64,000 bases of DNA from Cliona cf. orientalis (Eukaryota > Porifera > Demospongiae > Clionaida > Clionaidae): the NCBI GenBank assembly GCA_963930775.1, contig OZ005693.1:992001-1056000 (forward strand), read 5' to 3'. The position numbers and the translations under genes were made by a program. Positions 33,501 to 44,431 of this stretch are shown here, piece by piece; the stretch's first letter is position 1, and the number at the start of each line of letters is the position of its first letter. The notes under the pieces were generated by a model that was given only the letters and a program-made list of their open reading frames with translations, had not been told where the DNA came from and ran no database searches.

Positions 33501-35018
33501 ATTACACTTGAACAAATCTGTGAAAAAGCTGAACAAAAGAAAGAAGGAGCTCCAGGATGTGGGGAAACTGAACAAATGAAAATATTGATTGAAGGAGCCC
33601 CAGGATGTGGAAAAAGTACCCTCTCTCTGCACATTTGCCATGAGTGGGTAGCTGATCGACTATTGAAAGAATACAGTCAAGTCATACTGGTGAAATTGCG
33701 TGAAGAAGTAGTTCAAAATGCCAAGAGCATAGCTGATTTGTTACCAAAACGAGACGGCACAATGGGACAAAATGCAGAGAAGGAGATAACCACTTGTGAT
33801 GGAGAAGGTACTCTTTTCATTTTTGATGGCTGGGACGAGCTACCAGAGAATGCACCAGGCTGTTCTATCATCAGAAACATACTACACTGCAAAAAGCTAC
33901 ACAAAAGCTCTGTAGTCATCACATCTCGCCCCATCTCATCAATGAAACTTCATGAGCTTGTTGAAACTCGAATTGAAATCTTGGGGTTCACAAAAGTTGA
34001 ACTGCAGAAGTATTTTACTGGATGCCTGGGAGAGGATCATGGCAAGGTCAAGGAACTACAACAAAGAATCAAAGAAAACCCAGTTGTAGAAGGCAGCTGC
34101 TACTTACCTTTGAATGCAAGCATCCTGGTCCACCTTTTCAAGTGTGATGGTGTACTTCCACATACTCAATTTGGCATTTTCTCTGCACTTATCCGTAACT
34201 GCATATTTCGGCATCTGAAAAAGAATGAGCAATGTGAAATACCTGGACTAAAAGCACTGGATAAGCTTCCAACTGCTATTCAGAGTCAGTTTCAACGTAT
34301 TTGTGAGATAGCATACAAGGGAGTGATAGAAGACCACATAACCTTTGACCTTGAGCGCAGTTTCAACACTCTTGGTTTACTTCAGGGAGTAGAAAGCTTT
34401 GCTAGTGGAATGCCATCACACTCCTACAACTTCCTCCATCTCTCCATACAGGAACTGTTGGCGGCCATTCACATGGCTACCAAGATGGATCCGAGTGAGC
34501 AGGTGGCACAATTCAAGGAACTCTTTGGTCGGGCTCGCTTTAGCGCTGTGTTCCAGTTTTATGCCGCCAAAACTAAACTTAAAGCACAAGGAATGGATAA
34601 AATCGTTACTTTAGTTGTACAAAAGTGTATGCAAGACAGTGAATTAACAGAATTAACAGAATTAACACCTCATTCTGGTACCAACTCTGATCTGAATTCA
34701 GGTGGCTCCAGCTTGGGCCACAAATCCCAACCGCTTCTTCTCTCATTGCTACACTGTCTCTTTGAAGCTCAAGATGAGACTCTGTGTCAGCTGGTAGCCA
34801 AGGAACTCAAAGGGGAGCTGAGAGGTCTAGAGTATATCAGCCTCAGTCCAGCAGATTGCCTGTCTGTGGGCTACTTTCTCACCCATTGTAGACAATTCAA
34901 CGTGCACCTAGTAAACTGTTTCATGGGTGCTGATGGGTGCAAGGCTTTATTCAGGAAGGATAAAAAATATGACCTTGAATATCTTGAGTACGTGAATTTA
35001 GCGCTAGTCTGGCCATAG
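30210..35018 (+). CDS. NLR-type gene, copy 1: multi-TM module, 2A peptide, Death-Death-NACHT
   Basis: Exons found are 30654-30889, 30978-31226, 31360-31614, 31692-31727, 31785-32075, 32610-32855 and 33244-35018, all phase 1 and consistent. A candidate start exon is 30210-30236 (MAELEAKME), but its phase does not fit the next exon, so an exon is missing or the start is elsewhere. Exons 1-3 encode several hydrophobic helices ending VALSVAASVILSLLLIS, then the 2A motif GDIEENPGP (31581-31607). Two Death domains follow (LGRSLNLKIADLRKI...TWRMLVEAV, and WKSIGIELRVDTGTL). The NACHT has Walker A GAPGCGKST and Walker B LFIFDGWDELP. The frame ends at 35018, as LRRs would begin. It should yield a membrane protein and a separate cytosolic NLR from one mRNA. 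Confidence 0.85.
31581..31607 (+). promoter_or_regulatory. 2A translational recoding motif
   Basis: GDIEENPGP matches the D(V/I)ExNPGP consensus exactly. At such motifs the ribosome skips the Gly-Pro bond, releasing the upstream chain and continuing from Pro. It lies between the last hydrophobic helix and the first Death domain. Confidence 0.9.
32086..32217. mobile_element. MITE in the NLR-type gene intron
   Basis: The ends CTATACACTGTAAAAAC and GTTTTTACAGTGTATAG are perfect complements. Confidence 0.85.
32896..33090. mobile_element. Nested palindromic element in the NLR-type gene intron
   Basis: The arms ATGTTGGTTTCGTAAATA and GAAACCAACAT form an inner hairpin. TTTTGGTAGCAGT and ACTGCTACCAAA form a second pair just to the right. 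Confidence 0.65.
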
Positions 35019-35639
35019 GTTAGATCTGGTGTACTAGACTCTCTATGCGCTCGCGCGGAGGGTGTAGCTCGCCAGGCATTGCTCGAGCTCGTGCATAGCG
35101 CATGTGCATAGTTGGGTGGGGCTAGCTAGCTGGTGTTGGCCAATCAAATTTGATGTAATGTACACGGTACGGTGGGAAGTTTCATTTCTGGCAGCTGCAC
35201 GTTTACTGGCAGTGTTTTTATTTTGCAAGTAAAAAGCGAAAGTGCTTGGTGCAGCTGAAATTCTGTGTCGTGATAGACGTAACACTGTACTGAACTGAGA
35301 GGCTCGACGAATATTAAAAGAAAATGGTGCGTGTATTATAAATGCTTAGTTATTTTGCTAGGTTGTAATTTTTGGGCACGAATCTATCCTTGTTTGACAA
35401 GTACCGTTCTTTTAGCTGTTGAATAGTCACAAATATCTCACTTGGGCACCTTTAGTTCACAGGCTAGTGCAATTCATCACTCGCAGTTTTACTGAAACAG
35501 CCTTAGGCTTGTCACCTTCAGAGCCTACTGTAAAAACTGCCTATTAACACCGTACATACGTATACGTATAAACCTTCGTGAGAGTGGCGTCATACTGATA
35601 ACACGTTGACAGCAAGTAGCCTGCCTTCCAAAGCAAGCT

Positions 35640-35746
35640 AGTCTCGCAAGCCAGACTGCTCCCATCGCAGCGTTTAGTTCTTTTCGCGCGTTCATCCTGA
35701 AAAAAACTGAACGCTGCATTGGGAGCGGTCTGGTATCGAGACTAAA
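35640..35746. mobile_element. Small palindromic MITE
   Basis: AGTCTCGCAAGCCAGAC is near-complementary to GTCTGGTATCGAGACT. The ends resemble the 128-base MITE in AMDHD1. Confidence 0.75.
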
Positions 35747-35856
35747 AGCAAGCAGATGAACAAGCGTTTTAAATTTTAAAAGTATCCTACAAACCAGCTC
35801 TGCCAAATTGAATAGCTTCGGGCTTCTTTTTGAAACCGCCATAGCCAAAGGCAACT

Positions 35857-36191
35857 AGTCTCGCGCAGCCAGACTCTTACACCTCGGGAGGGGGAGGGAG
35901 AGAGTCTGGTAAAGTGCTATACATCAAGTTGTCCCAGCGCCTGGTACGAGACGCAACCATCTTTATGGCATTACATAGTTTGTGGTGGCGTATCCGACTG
36001 TGAACGGACGAGATACTATTGCGTGCGCGCGTTTATTTTCCGTTCACAATCAGATATGCCACCTCAAACTAAAGATGCAATCTGATTGGTCGCGCCTCGT
36101 ACGAGGCGCTGGAATAACTCGATGTATAGCACTTTACCAGACTCTCTCCCTCCCCCTCCCGAGGTGTAAGAGTCTGGCTGTGCGAGACTAA
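35857..36191. mobile_element. MITE of about 335 bases with long near-perfect arms
   Basis: Arms start TAGTCTCGCGCAGCCAGACT and end with the near complement GAGTCTGGCTGTGCGAGACTA. The arms stay complementary for about 100 bases, indicating recent origin. Confidence 0.9.
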
Positions 36192-36972
36192 AAGGTAACA
36201 GCTAGCTAGCCTTTGGCTAAATACGGCTGCTGCCTATCGGCGTTAATTAACTTTAATAACATCCGGTAATTAATGTGGTTGCCATGACAGCATCGAACTT
36301 TACCATAACTTGTACCTAGTATCTTGCGTAATTATTGCCCACTCACTATTATTTATTACCCCGTGCGCATGCGCAAGGGGTAAAGTAATCGGTTGTGTCA
36401 TTGTCGTTGTTGTTGTTGTCGTCGTTGTCGTGAGTACAAAAATCGCCATATCTCGAGATGTAGGCATCTAAGCGACTCGTAAGCACAATGAATCAATCGA
36501 ATTCGGTGAAAAACTAGCTTCAGTGTGCTTCAAATCGATGGATATGGTCCACGGGCGTCACAAATAGTGCCTTTTTGTTGACTAACGTAGCCACGCCTAT
36601 CAACACTGCCTACTCAATGCATAATGCATGCCCATTGTGTTTTCTGCTCATGCGCACAACTAAGTAGCCAAGAATATGACTGGTAAAGATAATAATGCTC
36701 GTGAAATCTATAGTCCATCCCCATCCGCTGACAGAGCTGAAATCTGCAGCCCTATGGCTATACTATTACAATAAAATATTGGAAGTATCGGTTCACATCT
36801 AGTGGTCTAGATCTGGTGCAGAGAGAGTGCTTTTTGTCACCGGGACCTCTGGTAGCTTAGACATACAATTAAACTGCACTTCCATTAATTTTCTGAAGTT
36901 CACAAAATTATAGCCATCCACACAAAAGCAATTCTATAGATTGCACAATGTGCGCGTGGGATATGTGCTCTA

Positions 36973-37122
36973 AATATTAGTTAGACACTGTTTAGGAGGT
37001 TTCTATGTGATTTAGAAGACCGAAGGACTCTGTATAGCTAGAATCCCGAGCGAAGCAAGGGTTCTATGAGAGCCCTGAGGTCTTCTAAATCACATAGAAA
37101 CCGACTAAACAGTGTCTAACAA
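36973..37122. mobile_element. Palindromic MITE
   Basis: GTTAGACACTGTTTAG is complemented by CTAAACAGTGTCTAAC, with TTTCTATGTGATTTAGAAGA and its complement inside. Confidence 0.88.
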
Positions 37123-37509
37123 GTTTAGATCATATAGTTTTGTATTGCTAAGAGCCAGAGGGTAAAACTTGTAGGTGACTATGAAAATCTTGTAGGTGAC
37201 TATGAGAAGCTTGTAGGTGACTATGAGATATAGATACCTGTCAGTAGCCAATCAAATTGCAGTATTTATTACAGCTATGATCTAAAGAGCTCTAGTTACT
37301 GTTGCCATGGTGATAAGATTAAAATTCCTCTAAATTGTTTCTTATTAACTATAACAATATTAATAAACACCTAGACTTAATGCTAGTTACCTACTTATTA
37401 TAATTAACAGCTAGAGAGTAGCTACAATAATGTTGTCTACTTACTAGACTAGCTAGGTGAGTTAGTATGTCATGGCGGTCGGTATCTTCCTCTCTCCTTC
37501 CACTCACAG

Positions 37510-37962
37510 CCTCCATGGCAACTCCATCGGCGATGAAGGAGCCAAGGCCCTGTCCGACCCCATCAAGACAATGGCTAATCTTGAGACGTTGTAGTAAGTT
37601 GACCTAGCTACAATAATGTCGTCTACTTACTGACTAGACTAGCTAGGTGAGTTAGTGTGTCATGGCGGTCAGTGTCTTCCTCTCTCCTTCCACTCACAGC
37701 CTCAGTGCCAACTCCATCGGCGATGAAGGAGCCAAGGTCCTATCCGACGCCATCAAGACAATGGCTAATCTTAAGGAGTTGTAGTAAGTTGACCTAGCTA
37801 CAATAATATTGTCTACTTACTAGACTAGCTAGGTGAGTTAGTGTGTCATGGCGGTCGGCCTCTCCTTCCACCCACAGCCTCTACAACAACTCCGCCATTA
37901 CCGATGAAGTAAGAAGAGTTCTTAGAGAAGCTGCTAAAGAGAAAGGCATAAAGTTAATGTAA
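37510..37962 (+). CDS. Three LRR exons, probable 3' end of NLR-type copy 1
   Basis: Exons are 37510-37593, 37700-37783 and 37878-37962. Each encodes one ribonuclease-inhibitor-type repeat, such as NSIGDEGAKALSDPIKTMAN; the last ends GIKLM then TAA. Exons are 84 bases and begin with the last base of a TAC codon. The surrounding introns are duplicated too, in a unit of roughly 190 bases. The upstream NACHT exon reaches ...LEYLEY at 34990, but the expected donor after TA reads TACGTGAA instead of TAGTAAGT. LRR joining is therefore in doubt, and the exons may be stranded. Confidence 0.7.
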
Positions 37963-39721
37963 GTCCACAACTGTTGTTTTCATGTACAGTAGAACATTTC
38001 TTGACCTAGCTACGCACAAGTACACTACGCTGTCTCTCTCATCTACTCACTGACATCAGTCGGTGACGCGCTACAAGCGTAGAGCTCGGTGAGTGGCCTG
38101 CATCTTCCCGAGAGCTGCCATAGCTTCTTTTATTCTCCCGCTTGCACCACCGCCATTTTGTAGTGGCTATGTCGAATTTTGAACGTTGACCTAGCCGCAC
38201 ACAAGTAGTGTACACTGTCTCATTTAATTTCTCACTAGTGTCTGGTGTAGTAGCACATTCCAAATAGCCGACTGCGAGTGAAAGAGCACTTTTTTTCGAG
38301 CGCTAGCAGAAATCTTTGTATCTTTGTCAGTGGCACCTGCTTCTTTGCCTCTGGCAGTGTACGGCTAGTTCATTGTCAAGCACCTTGTAATTTTTTTCTG
38401 TGTTTCTTAGTTTCTTCTTAAAATTATAACGATGTCAACGACGTAGAACCTTCACCGCTGGCTCTCAATTCAGTAGCTACTACCCCCACTGACTGTAGCT
38501 ATAGCTAGCTAACTGTGCTGCTGTCTACAGCTGCATGCTCAGCTTGTTGACAATTAATTATCGGTAACTAGAGTTATACTTGGTGTAGCAGTCCTTGCTC
38601 AGCGAGCCACTATGCCAATATCCTGTATTGAACTTCCTGTATATGCATGATGAATTTGTATTATTTTAGAATTCCTCGCCTTTATGTGGCCCTAGCCCCG
38701 TAAATTAAATTTGTGCTGCACATGTAGATCATGGGACAAGGGAGTGGTTTCTTTTGTCTACACTGAAGTAGCTATTAGCAACAAAAGGAACTCCATTATG
38801 TCGTCAGTCTTGGAAGAATGAAGCCAAGAGTAGACCAATTGACAGGCCACAGCTAGCAACATCTTTACCATCAGCGACAGGACGAACAACTTTGGGCCAA
38901 GAAGATGCGATCGTTTTTGGCCGCGCGAACATTGATTTGCCCGGTAAGCACAGTCCAGTAGAATGGTAGATTTTGTAGGCCTTGCATGACCATCTTGAGG
39001 GAGGCCACAGCTTTTGACTCAGTAGCACATGGCGACATGGCCTGAGTCGCCGAAGAGAGTAAGAAAGAAAATTTAGACGCACGCGAAAGATACGCCCAGA
39101 AGCCATACGAAACGACTCTCGAGTCCAAGTAGAGACCTCGCTTCGCTCGGAATTAGGATAACTTCCGCATTTTTGTGGCTGGTTGTGGACTGTATGTGTG
39201 CATGCTGTACCTGGGAGTCCCAATCCATTCTAAAAGTTCAAACTACCCCAGACTATTATACATTGGTGGTAAACCAATCCAAGTGTTAGTATTCTGACCA
39301 ACAATTTTGGTTGCATTCGGATATTAACTTTGGGGGGGGGGGGGGGGGGGGGGGGGGTTTGGATTGTTCCTTGTACGCAATGTGGTCTACCATTGCTGGC
39401 CAGCCACCCTCCAAGCACCAGCATTATTAAGTACACAAAATTGTCATATCTATGTACATTTCAGCACATAATTATGGCAACCGATGATTTACAGGAATGT
39501 GATGTATGCATTTAATTTGCAGTGTTTAAAGTCTGAGAAATCTGAAATTAGAAAACGACACTGATATTACAGTAGAGACTAATAGAGACAATAAAAAAAT
39601 TAATGTTGTCTTGTTTGTATTGATCGTGATTGATTTTTTCTTTTTTTGCACTTTATGACATTACATTTCCTGTTTTGTTGATATGTGAATAGCTATTATT
39701 ATAATGTATGTACTTGCAATA
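37963..39721. other. No recognisable gene
   Basis: Short ORFs on both strands match nothing known to me. A poly-G run lies at about 39332-39357. Sequence around 38000-38050 echoes the LRR introns (GACCTAGCTAC). Confidence 0.5.
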
Positions 39722-40212
39722 CCGTATTTTCCCGCTATTAAGCGCATGCACTTAGATCTCCACAGGAAGAAAACCTGCGCTTAATAGCGAAGTGCGCCTA
39801 ATAGCGAGATGTATGCATAGACTAACAAAGAATAGCTGCATCCAAGAACGCATACGCGTTCGCGGTATCACTTAGGGGCGTGGCCAATCGATCAATCGCG
39901 CAATGCAATGGAATCATTCGTGTTGCTGCATTCCGCCCAGCTAGCTCGAAATGGCGCTCATACTAAGTGATGTCATAGCTCGTAGAACCTGAGAATCGAT
40001 AGTACTGTAGCCATCGTGATTTCTAGTAACATGAAACGGCATGCAGATATCGAGGTCAAGGGTCACATAGGCGCTTATACCATAGATTATCACCCGGGTG
40101 ATATATAATCTATGCTTACACGCAAAATGCGCCTAACAACGAGTACTTTTAATAGGTCAGGAAAATGATATGCGCTTATAAGCGAGATGTGCCTAATAAC
40201 GAGAAAATACGG
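39722..40212. mobile_element. MITE, CCGTAT ends, TA-flanked
   Basis: The ends CCGTATTTTCCCGCTATTAA and GAAAATACGG, with several internal GCGCCTAATAGCGA-type pieces in both orientations. TA duplicates lie on both sides. A nested palindrome, ATAGATTATCACCCGGG, lies near 40084. Confidence 0.88.
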
Positions 40213-40714
40213 TATAATAACAAGTTTTTCCTAATTCATCTGTGCAAATCACGGCTGCTTATTCAAAGCATGATGGTGAAGTGGGGTGTCATGCATGATC
40301 ACCTAGCTATAGGATATAGGATGCAAATTGATACCATAATATTATAATAACAATGTATGCCTCAAAATTAATTACATAATATTAATTATGGTAGTGGTCG
40401 TCACAGTCAAAAATATAATTATTATGCTTACTATAGCACAACTATAATGGCCTAGCTTTGTCTGACGACCACTGCCATAATCATTAGCTGATGCTTTCTT
40501 TCATGCAGATTAAGAGGTGAATGATTAATACTATTATTAGTGAGCCAACAGTACCAAGACTTATGAATGCAGTTATGGTGTATAATTATAGTACTAGTGT
40601 AATGAGCTCCTTGACATGACTATTGTACATTTCCACTATAATTAATTTTTGCATTGATATAGCAGGTTATGATATACATGTATATATAGTCAAAAATGTT
40701 AACTATTAAGACAA
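40213..40714. other. AT-rich flank with an inverted repeat
   Basis: TATGGTAGTGGTCGTCACAG near 40386 is the partial complement of CTGACGACCACTGCCATAAT near 40460. No coding signal was seen. Confidence 0.5.
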
Positions 40715-43620
40715 TCACATTTCAGCAACATTTTCACTGTTACACTGCAATCTGTCCCTAGATGATCCAGCCTTTAACAAGTTTGAGAATCCAAGACTTG
40801 CACTAAACAACAAATTAGTAGCGTCTGAGGACTTTCTCGGCCTCCCGATTATGACCTTTGACCCCATGGGTGAGGAGGAGGAGGAAGGAGTCCCACTAGC
40901 AGCGCTGCCCACTGAACTGTTGCTCTTATTGTGATAGTAGCCACGATCGCTAGCCGTAACTGAATGCCTTCTCGGTGAAATATCAGACAAATCATCATGG
41001 TAATTTCGCTTTGATTGAAGATCGTACGGTGTACCACCAGTGGTATCTGACCTTCTCCTAGGCGTGTATTGCTGGTCACTACTGTTTCTATCGTAGCTAG
41101 CTACAGCAGGATCAGTGGTCGATGATACACTCCTGCCTTGGATGGGGGAAATTGGTGACTGATCCTGACCAGCTGCAGTGGTGCCCTCCTCTGGATAGAT
41201 GCTGTGGTAGTTACAGTGCATCATCGTGATACTTGTCACCCTCTTATTCGTTGTGTTATTAACACCACTCTGCGTGCTGCTAGCGCTGCTCTGGACAGAC
41301 TGAATGGAATTAGTACTCTTCTCTTCAGGGTAGATGCTGTGATAGTCGCAGTGCATCATAGTAATACTGGTCCCTCCTCGACGGCTGTTCTCACTCCTTG
41401 TGCCATTGCTCACTGGAGGTGGTGGCAGCTGCTTTGGCTCTTCATGTGGGTGCGATGTTGAAGGTACTTGTTGTTGAGTATTTTGCTTGAATTGGAAGTA
41501 GTTCTCTTCCTTCTGGTAACGAGGAGAGGGGAATGAAGATTGATTAATCTGTCCGTCTGATGCAGCTCGGAACAGATCAAAAGCACCAAGATCGTCATCA
41601 TTTTCTTTCAAGTTCTCAACACTTCTTGCTTGTCGTTTCTTCTTAGCAGGTGCACTAGATGGTGCTGGTGATGGTGCCATATCTAGAGGCACAGTGGCAG
41701 ATGTTATACCTTGGCTGAAACCCTCAGGATAGCCGGAAGTGCCATGATGAAAATTCTCCCGACTTTGACCGTTGTGTTGAAGAAGCAGTGAACTATCTGC
41801 CACCTCATCAGCAGTGTGTGCTGTGCTATCACTCTGCGTGTGTTGGTGAGAGATGTACGGACTACCGTTGAGCTTGTGATAGCTGGTCGTATTCATCGTG
41901 TTACTGCTGCAGCTACTCTGTGTGTGCTGATGGGAGGAGGTGTAAGGGCTAGCCTCGCTCTCAGTGTAGAAGTTGTCTTGGTAGCTACTACTATACGTCG
42001 TTGTGGCTAGGGGACTGGTAGGGGTAGCAGCATGGTTCACACTTGGTACAGAAATCTCCAAGGGAGATGGTATGGACTGTTCGTACGATCGACCGTGGCC
42101 TAGCAGTCTTCGTCTGTAGCACATGATGAGGTGCTACTAGCTATAGTGTCATGGTGATGATATGGTAGTGCTCGATTATTATTGGGTGTCTGTATGAAGT
42201 GGCTTGCTAGGGCTGATGGTGAATACCTCCCTACTCCACTGCTCACCGTGTGCCGGGATTCTAAAGACAGAGAGTTGCTTCTCATTCGACGAGTTCCATC
42301 GCTGGCTGACTGAGTGAGCGGCTGATGATGATGATGATGAATTTCGTGATGATGGGGGTCAAGATAGTGATGGTAGCCATGCCCCCTAGGGTGGCTATAG
42401 CGACCGTGTGTGTACACTTCTGATGAAATTCTCGCTCTAAAGTGATTCGGTGTGGTGGAAGTGGAGTGAGAGCCAAAGTAGCCGCTACCACCGCCGCCTC
42501 TGGATACAGCACTGGGTGTACCTGGAGATCCAACGCTACTTACGGTTAAATCGGGCATGGAAAAATTCGTGGGGCTAGCACAAGATGCTGCACGGGTCTT
42601 GCTAGTGCGATCTTTTCTCTATGAAAATGGTGAACCGGTAGGTAGGAAATATTTGGCCACTTTTCTCTTCTTTTTCGATTTTTCGGGAGAGCTAGAGCTG
42701 CTTGCACCGTTTTGTTTAATAGGAGAAGGGCCTGCACTTTTTTGTCCTTCAATGCGATCTGAGTTCATATTCGTTGCAAGGTCAAAGATATCGTCGAGGT
42801 CATCCCCACCATCTGTGGTCTCGCCCCCTGGCCCCGCCCCCTCTCCTACCAGATCCTCCGGGGGAGGGGAGGAAGGAGGGGGGCTGTGCTGCTCCTCATA
42901 TCAATCCGAACTGGCCGATGATAGCATGTCAAAAAACTCATTAAGTTGTTGTGATTCGGATTTTGGTCATTTGCGATGCGACTCTTTAGCGTCGTGTGGT
43001 TTCTTGGAGTCTTCTTCACTGAGGCTTGCTAGTGAGGCTCGTGATCCTTTACAAAATAGTCTAGAAAGAAAATAAAACGTATTAATTATTAATCTTCTCT
43101 ACAGACTACTAGAATGGCTTACTTTGGTAGAGTAGAGTATCCACCATCTTTTGAAAATAGGGCAATTGTCTTTGATCTCAGTTTGTGCAGTGTCTTGCTT
43201 CGACTAGGATCTGACTCTGAAATAAAGGAAAGTGACACTAAATTTTAATATCATTGTCTAAGTCAGCAAAAATCAACATGAAAGTGAGGAAGGGATGGTA
43301 TCAGATTGGTGTCCTAAGATAATTTTCTCCCTTGCTTTCAGATACTAGGGTGATGTGTACTAAGCCTGCCTACTAAAGCAATACATTTTCGCATTCATTT
43401 CCCAGCTCTGATTGTACTATACAAATTGATTCCTTACTTTCTCTCAGTTTGACTCCCTCCATAATCCTAGGACTTCTCTCCTCTGTCGATAAAGACCGAG
43501 GTGCTCTCTTCTTCTTCGCACTCAGTGCAGCTGTATGCGTTGGAGTCGGTGGCTTTCTACCGCTCACCACCACACTAGAAGTCGTAGCGGCAGCTGCAGG
43601 CGGACGGGCGAGGAATTAGG
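40715..43620 (-). pseudogene. Large disordered Ser/His/Gln-rich protein with in-frame TGA codons and frame breaks
   Basis: Minus-strand coding signal runs from about 43620 to the TGA at 40715. I do not recognise the family. The last 470 codons are low complexity, with a duplicated motif, TSITMMHC(D/N)YHSIYPEE, basic patches (AKKKRQARS) and repeated SS and HQHTQS tracts. Upstream sequence has a His run and KKRKRKDRTSK, nuclear-signal-like, created by removing a 42-base GT-AG intron (42619-42660). The frame is broken by a shift near 42110-42124, by TGA codons near 42962 and 42902 between clearly coding stretches, and by a probable shift near 43600. The cause could be decay, sequencing error, or recoding. 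Confidence 0.6.
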
Positions 43621-44431
43621 AGAAGGAGTAGTCAGTGCCTGTAGCTTCTTGACTACTTCAATGGCGTCGGTGCAAAGTGTGATTCAGAGAATTTACAATT
43701 AATCCACATTTCAAAAGTTTCAGGATTTTTATATAACTTATAGAGGGGATCATAGCTAATATGGTTTTTATAGCATTTTTATGCTATTCAGGCCATTTCA
43801 CATGTGGAAGTGTTCCTAAGCCCCAATTTTTTTACTTGGATGTGTTCACATAATATTGTTTAGTGTGGTACAGGGTATGGTTTCCCATGATGACCCGACC
43901 AATTGCCTGTAGCCATAGTAGCCATGATGGCTACATTCTCGACTCATGGTTTGTTCCAGATACCTAACAAGTTACACATGAATGACTAATCCAATTATTA
44001 TAGTGGTTTGGTTTCCCATGATGGCCTGACCAATAGCCTGTAGCCAGGATGGCTACATTCTGGACTCATGGTTATTCCCCATACCTAATAAGCTACACAT
44101 GAATGACTAATCCAATTATAGTGGCCACTGAAAATCACATACCATATTGTTTACTTCCTTCTCAGCTATCACTATCCTGTTATCAGTGATTTATTTTATT
44201 ATTGTGACCTTATTAGGCTTAATATATAGAGTGTGTGTTATGATAACCTCACATATGATATGTGAACTAAATTCGTGCAAATATAGTTATGCATGACCTG
44301 TGGTATAATAATACTTTGTTGTTATCCTGTGTGTGTGCACATGCGCAAGTGGTACTAACAGTAATCGAATCGATCCTATCATCGCCATTGTTATCGTGGA
44401 CAAAAATTGTCAGATCTTGATATCTAGGCAT
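43621..44431. other. Repeat-rich spacer, homologous to 29.4-30.2 kb
   Basis: Two direct repeats occur here (GGTTTCCCATGATGACCCGACC near 43878 and 44010). The right part matches the leader region of NLR-type copy 1, including the GCGCAAG stretch and TCTAGGCAT. Confidence 0.6.

Larger units (their letters stand above)
35019..37509. other. Transposon-filled interval between NACHT exon and LRR exons
   Basis: No coding exon was recognised. It holds the MITEs listed separately and a three-copy 21-base repeat (CTTGTAGGTGACTATGA) at about 37168-37230. GAAAATG|GTGCGTG near 35323 resembles a start-exon donor, without further support. Confidence 0.55.

Noticed and set aside
37500-37970. CRISPR-like spaced repeats
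   Set aside because: The regular repeats are LRR exons with duplicated introns; the genome is eukaryotic.
42557-43075. 172-codon + strand ORF
   Set aside because: It is antisense to the disordered-protein gene, whose minus frame has matching splice sites and continuous composition.
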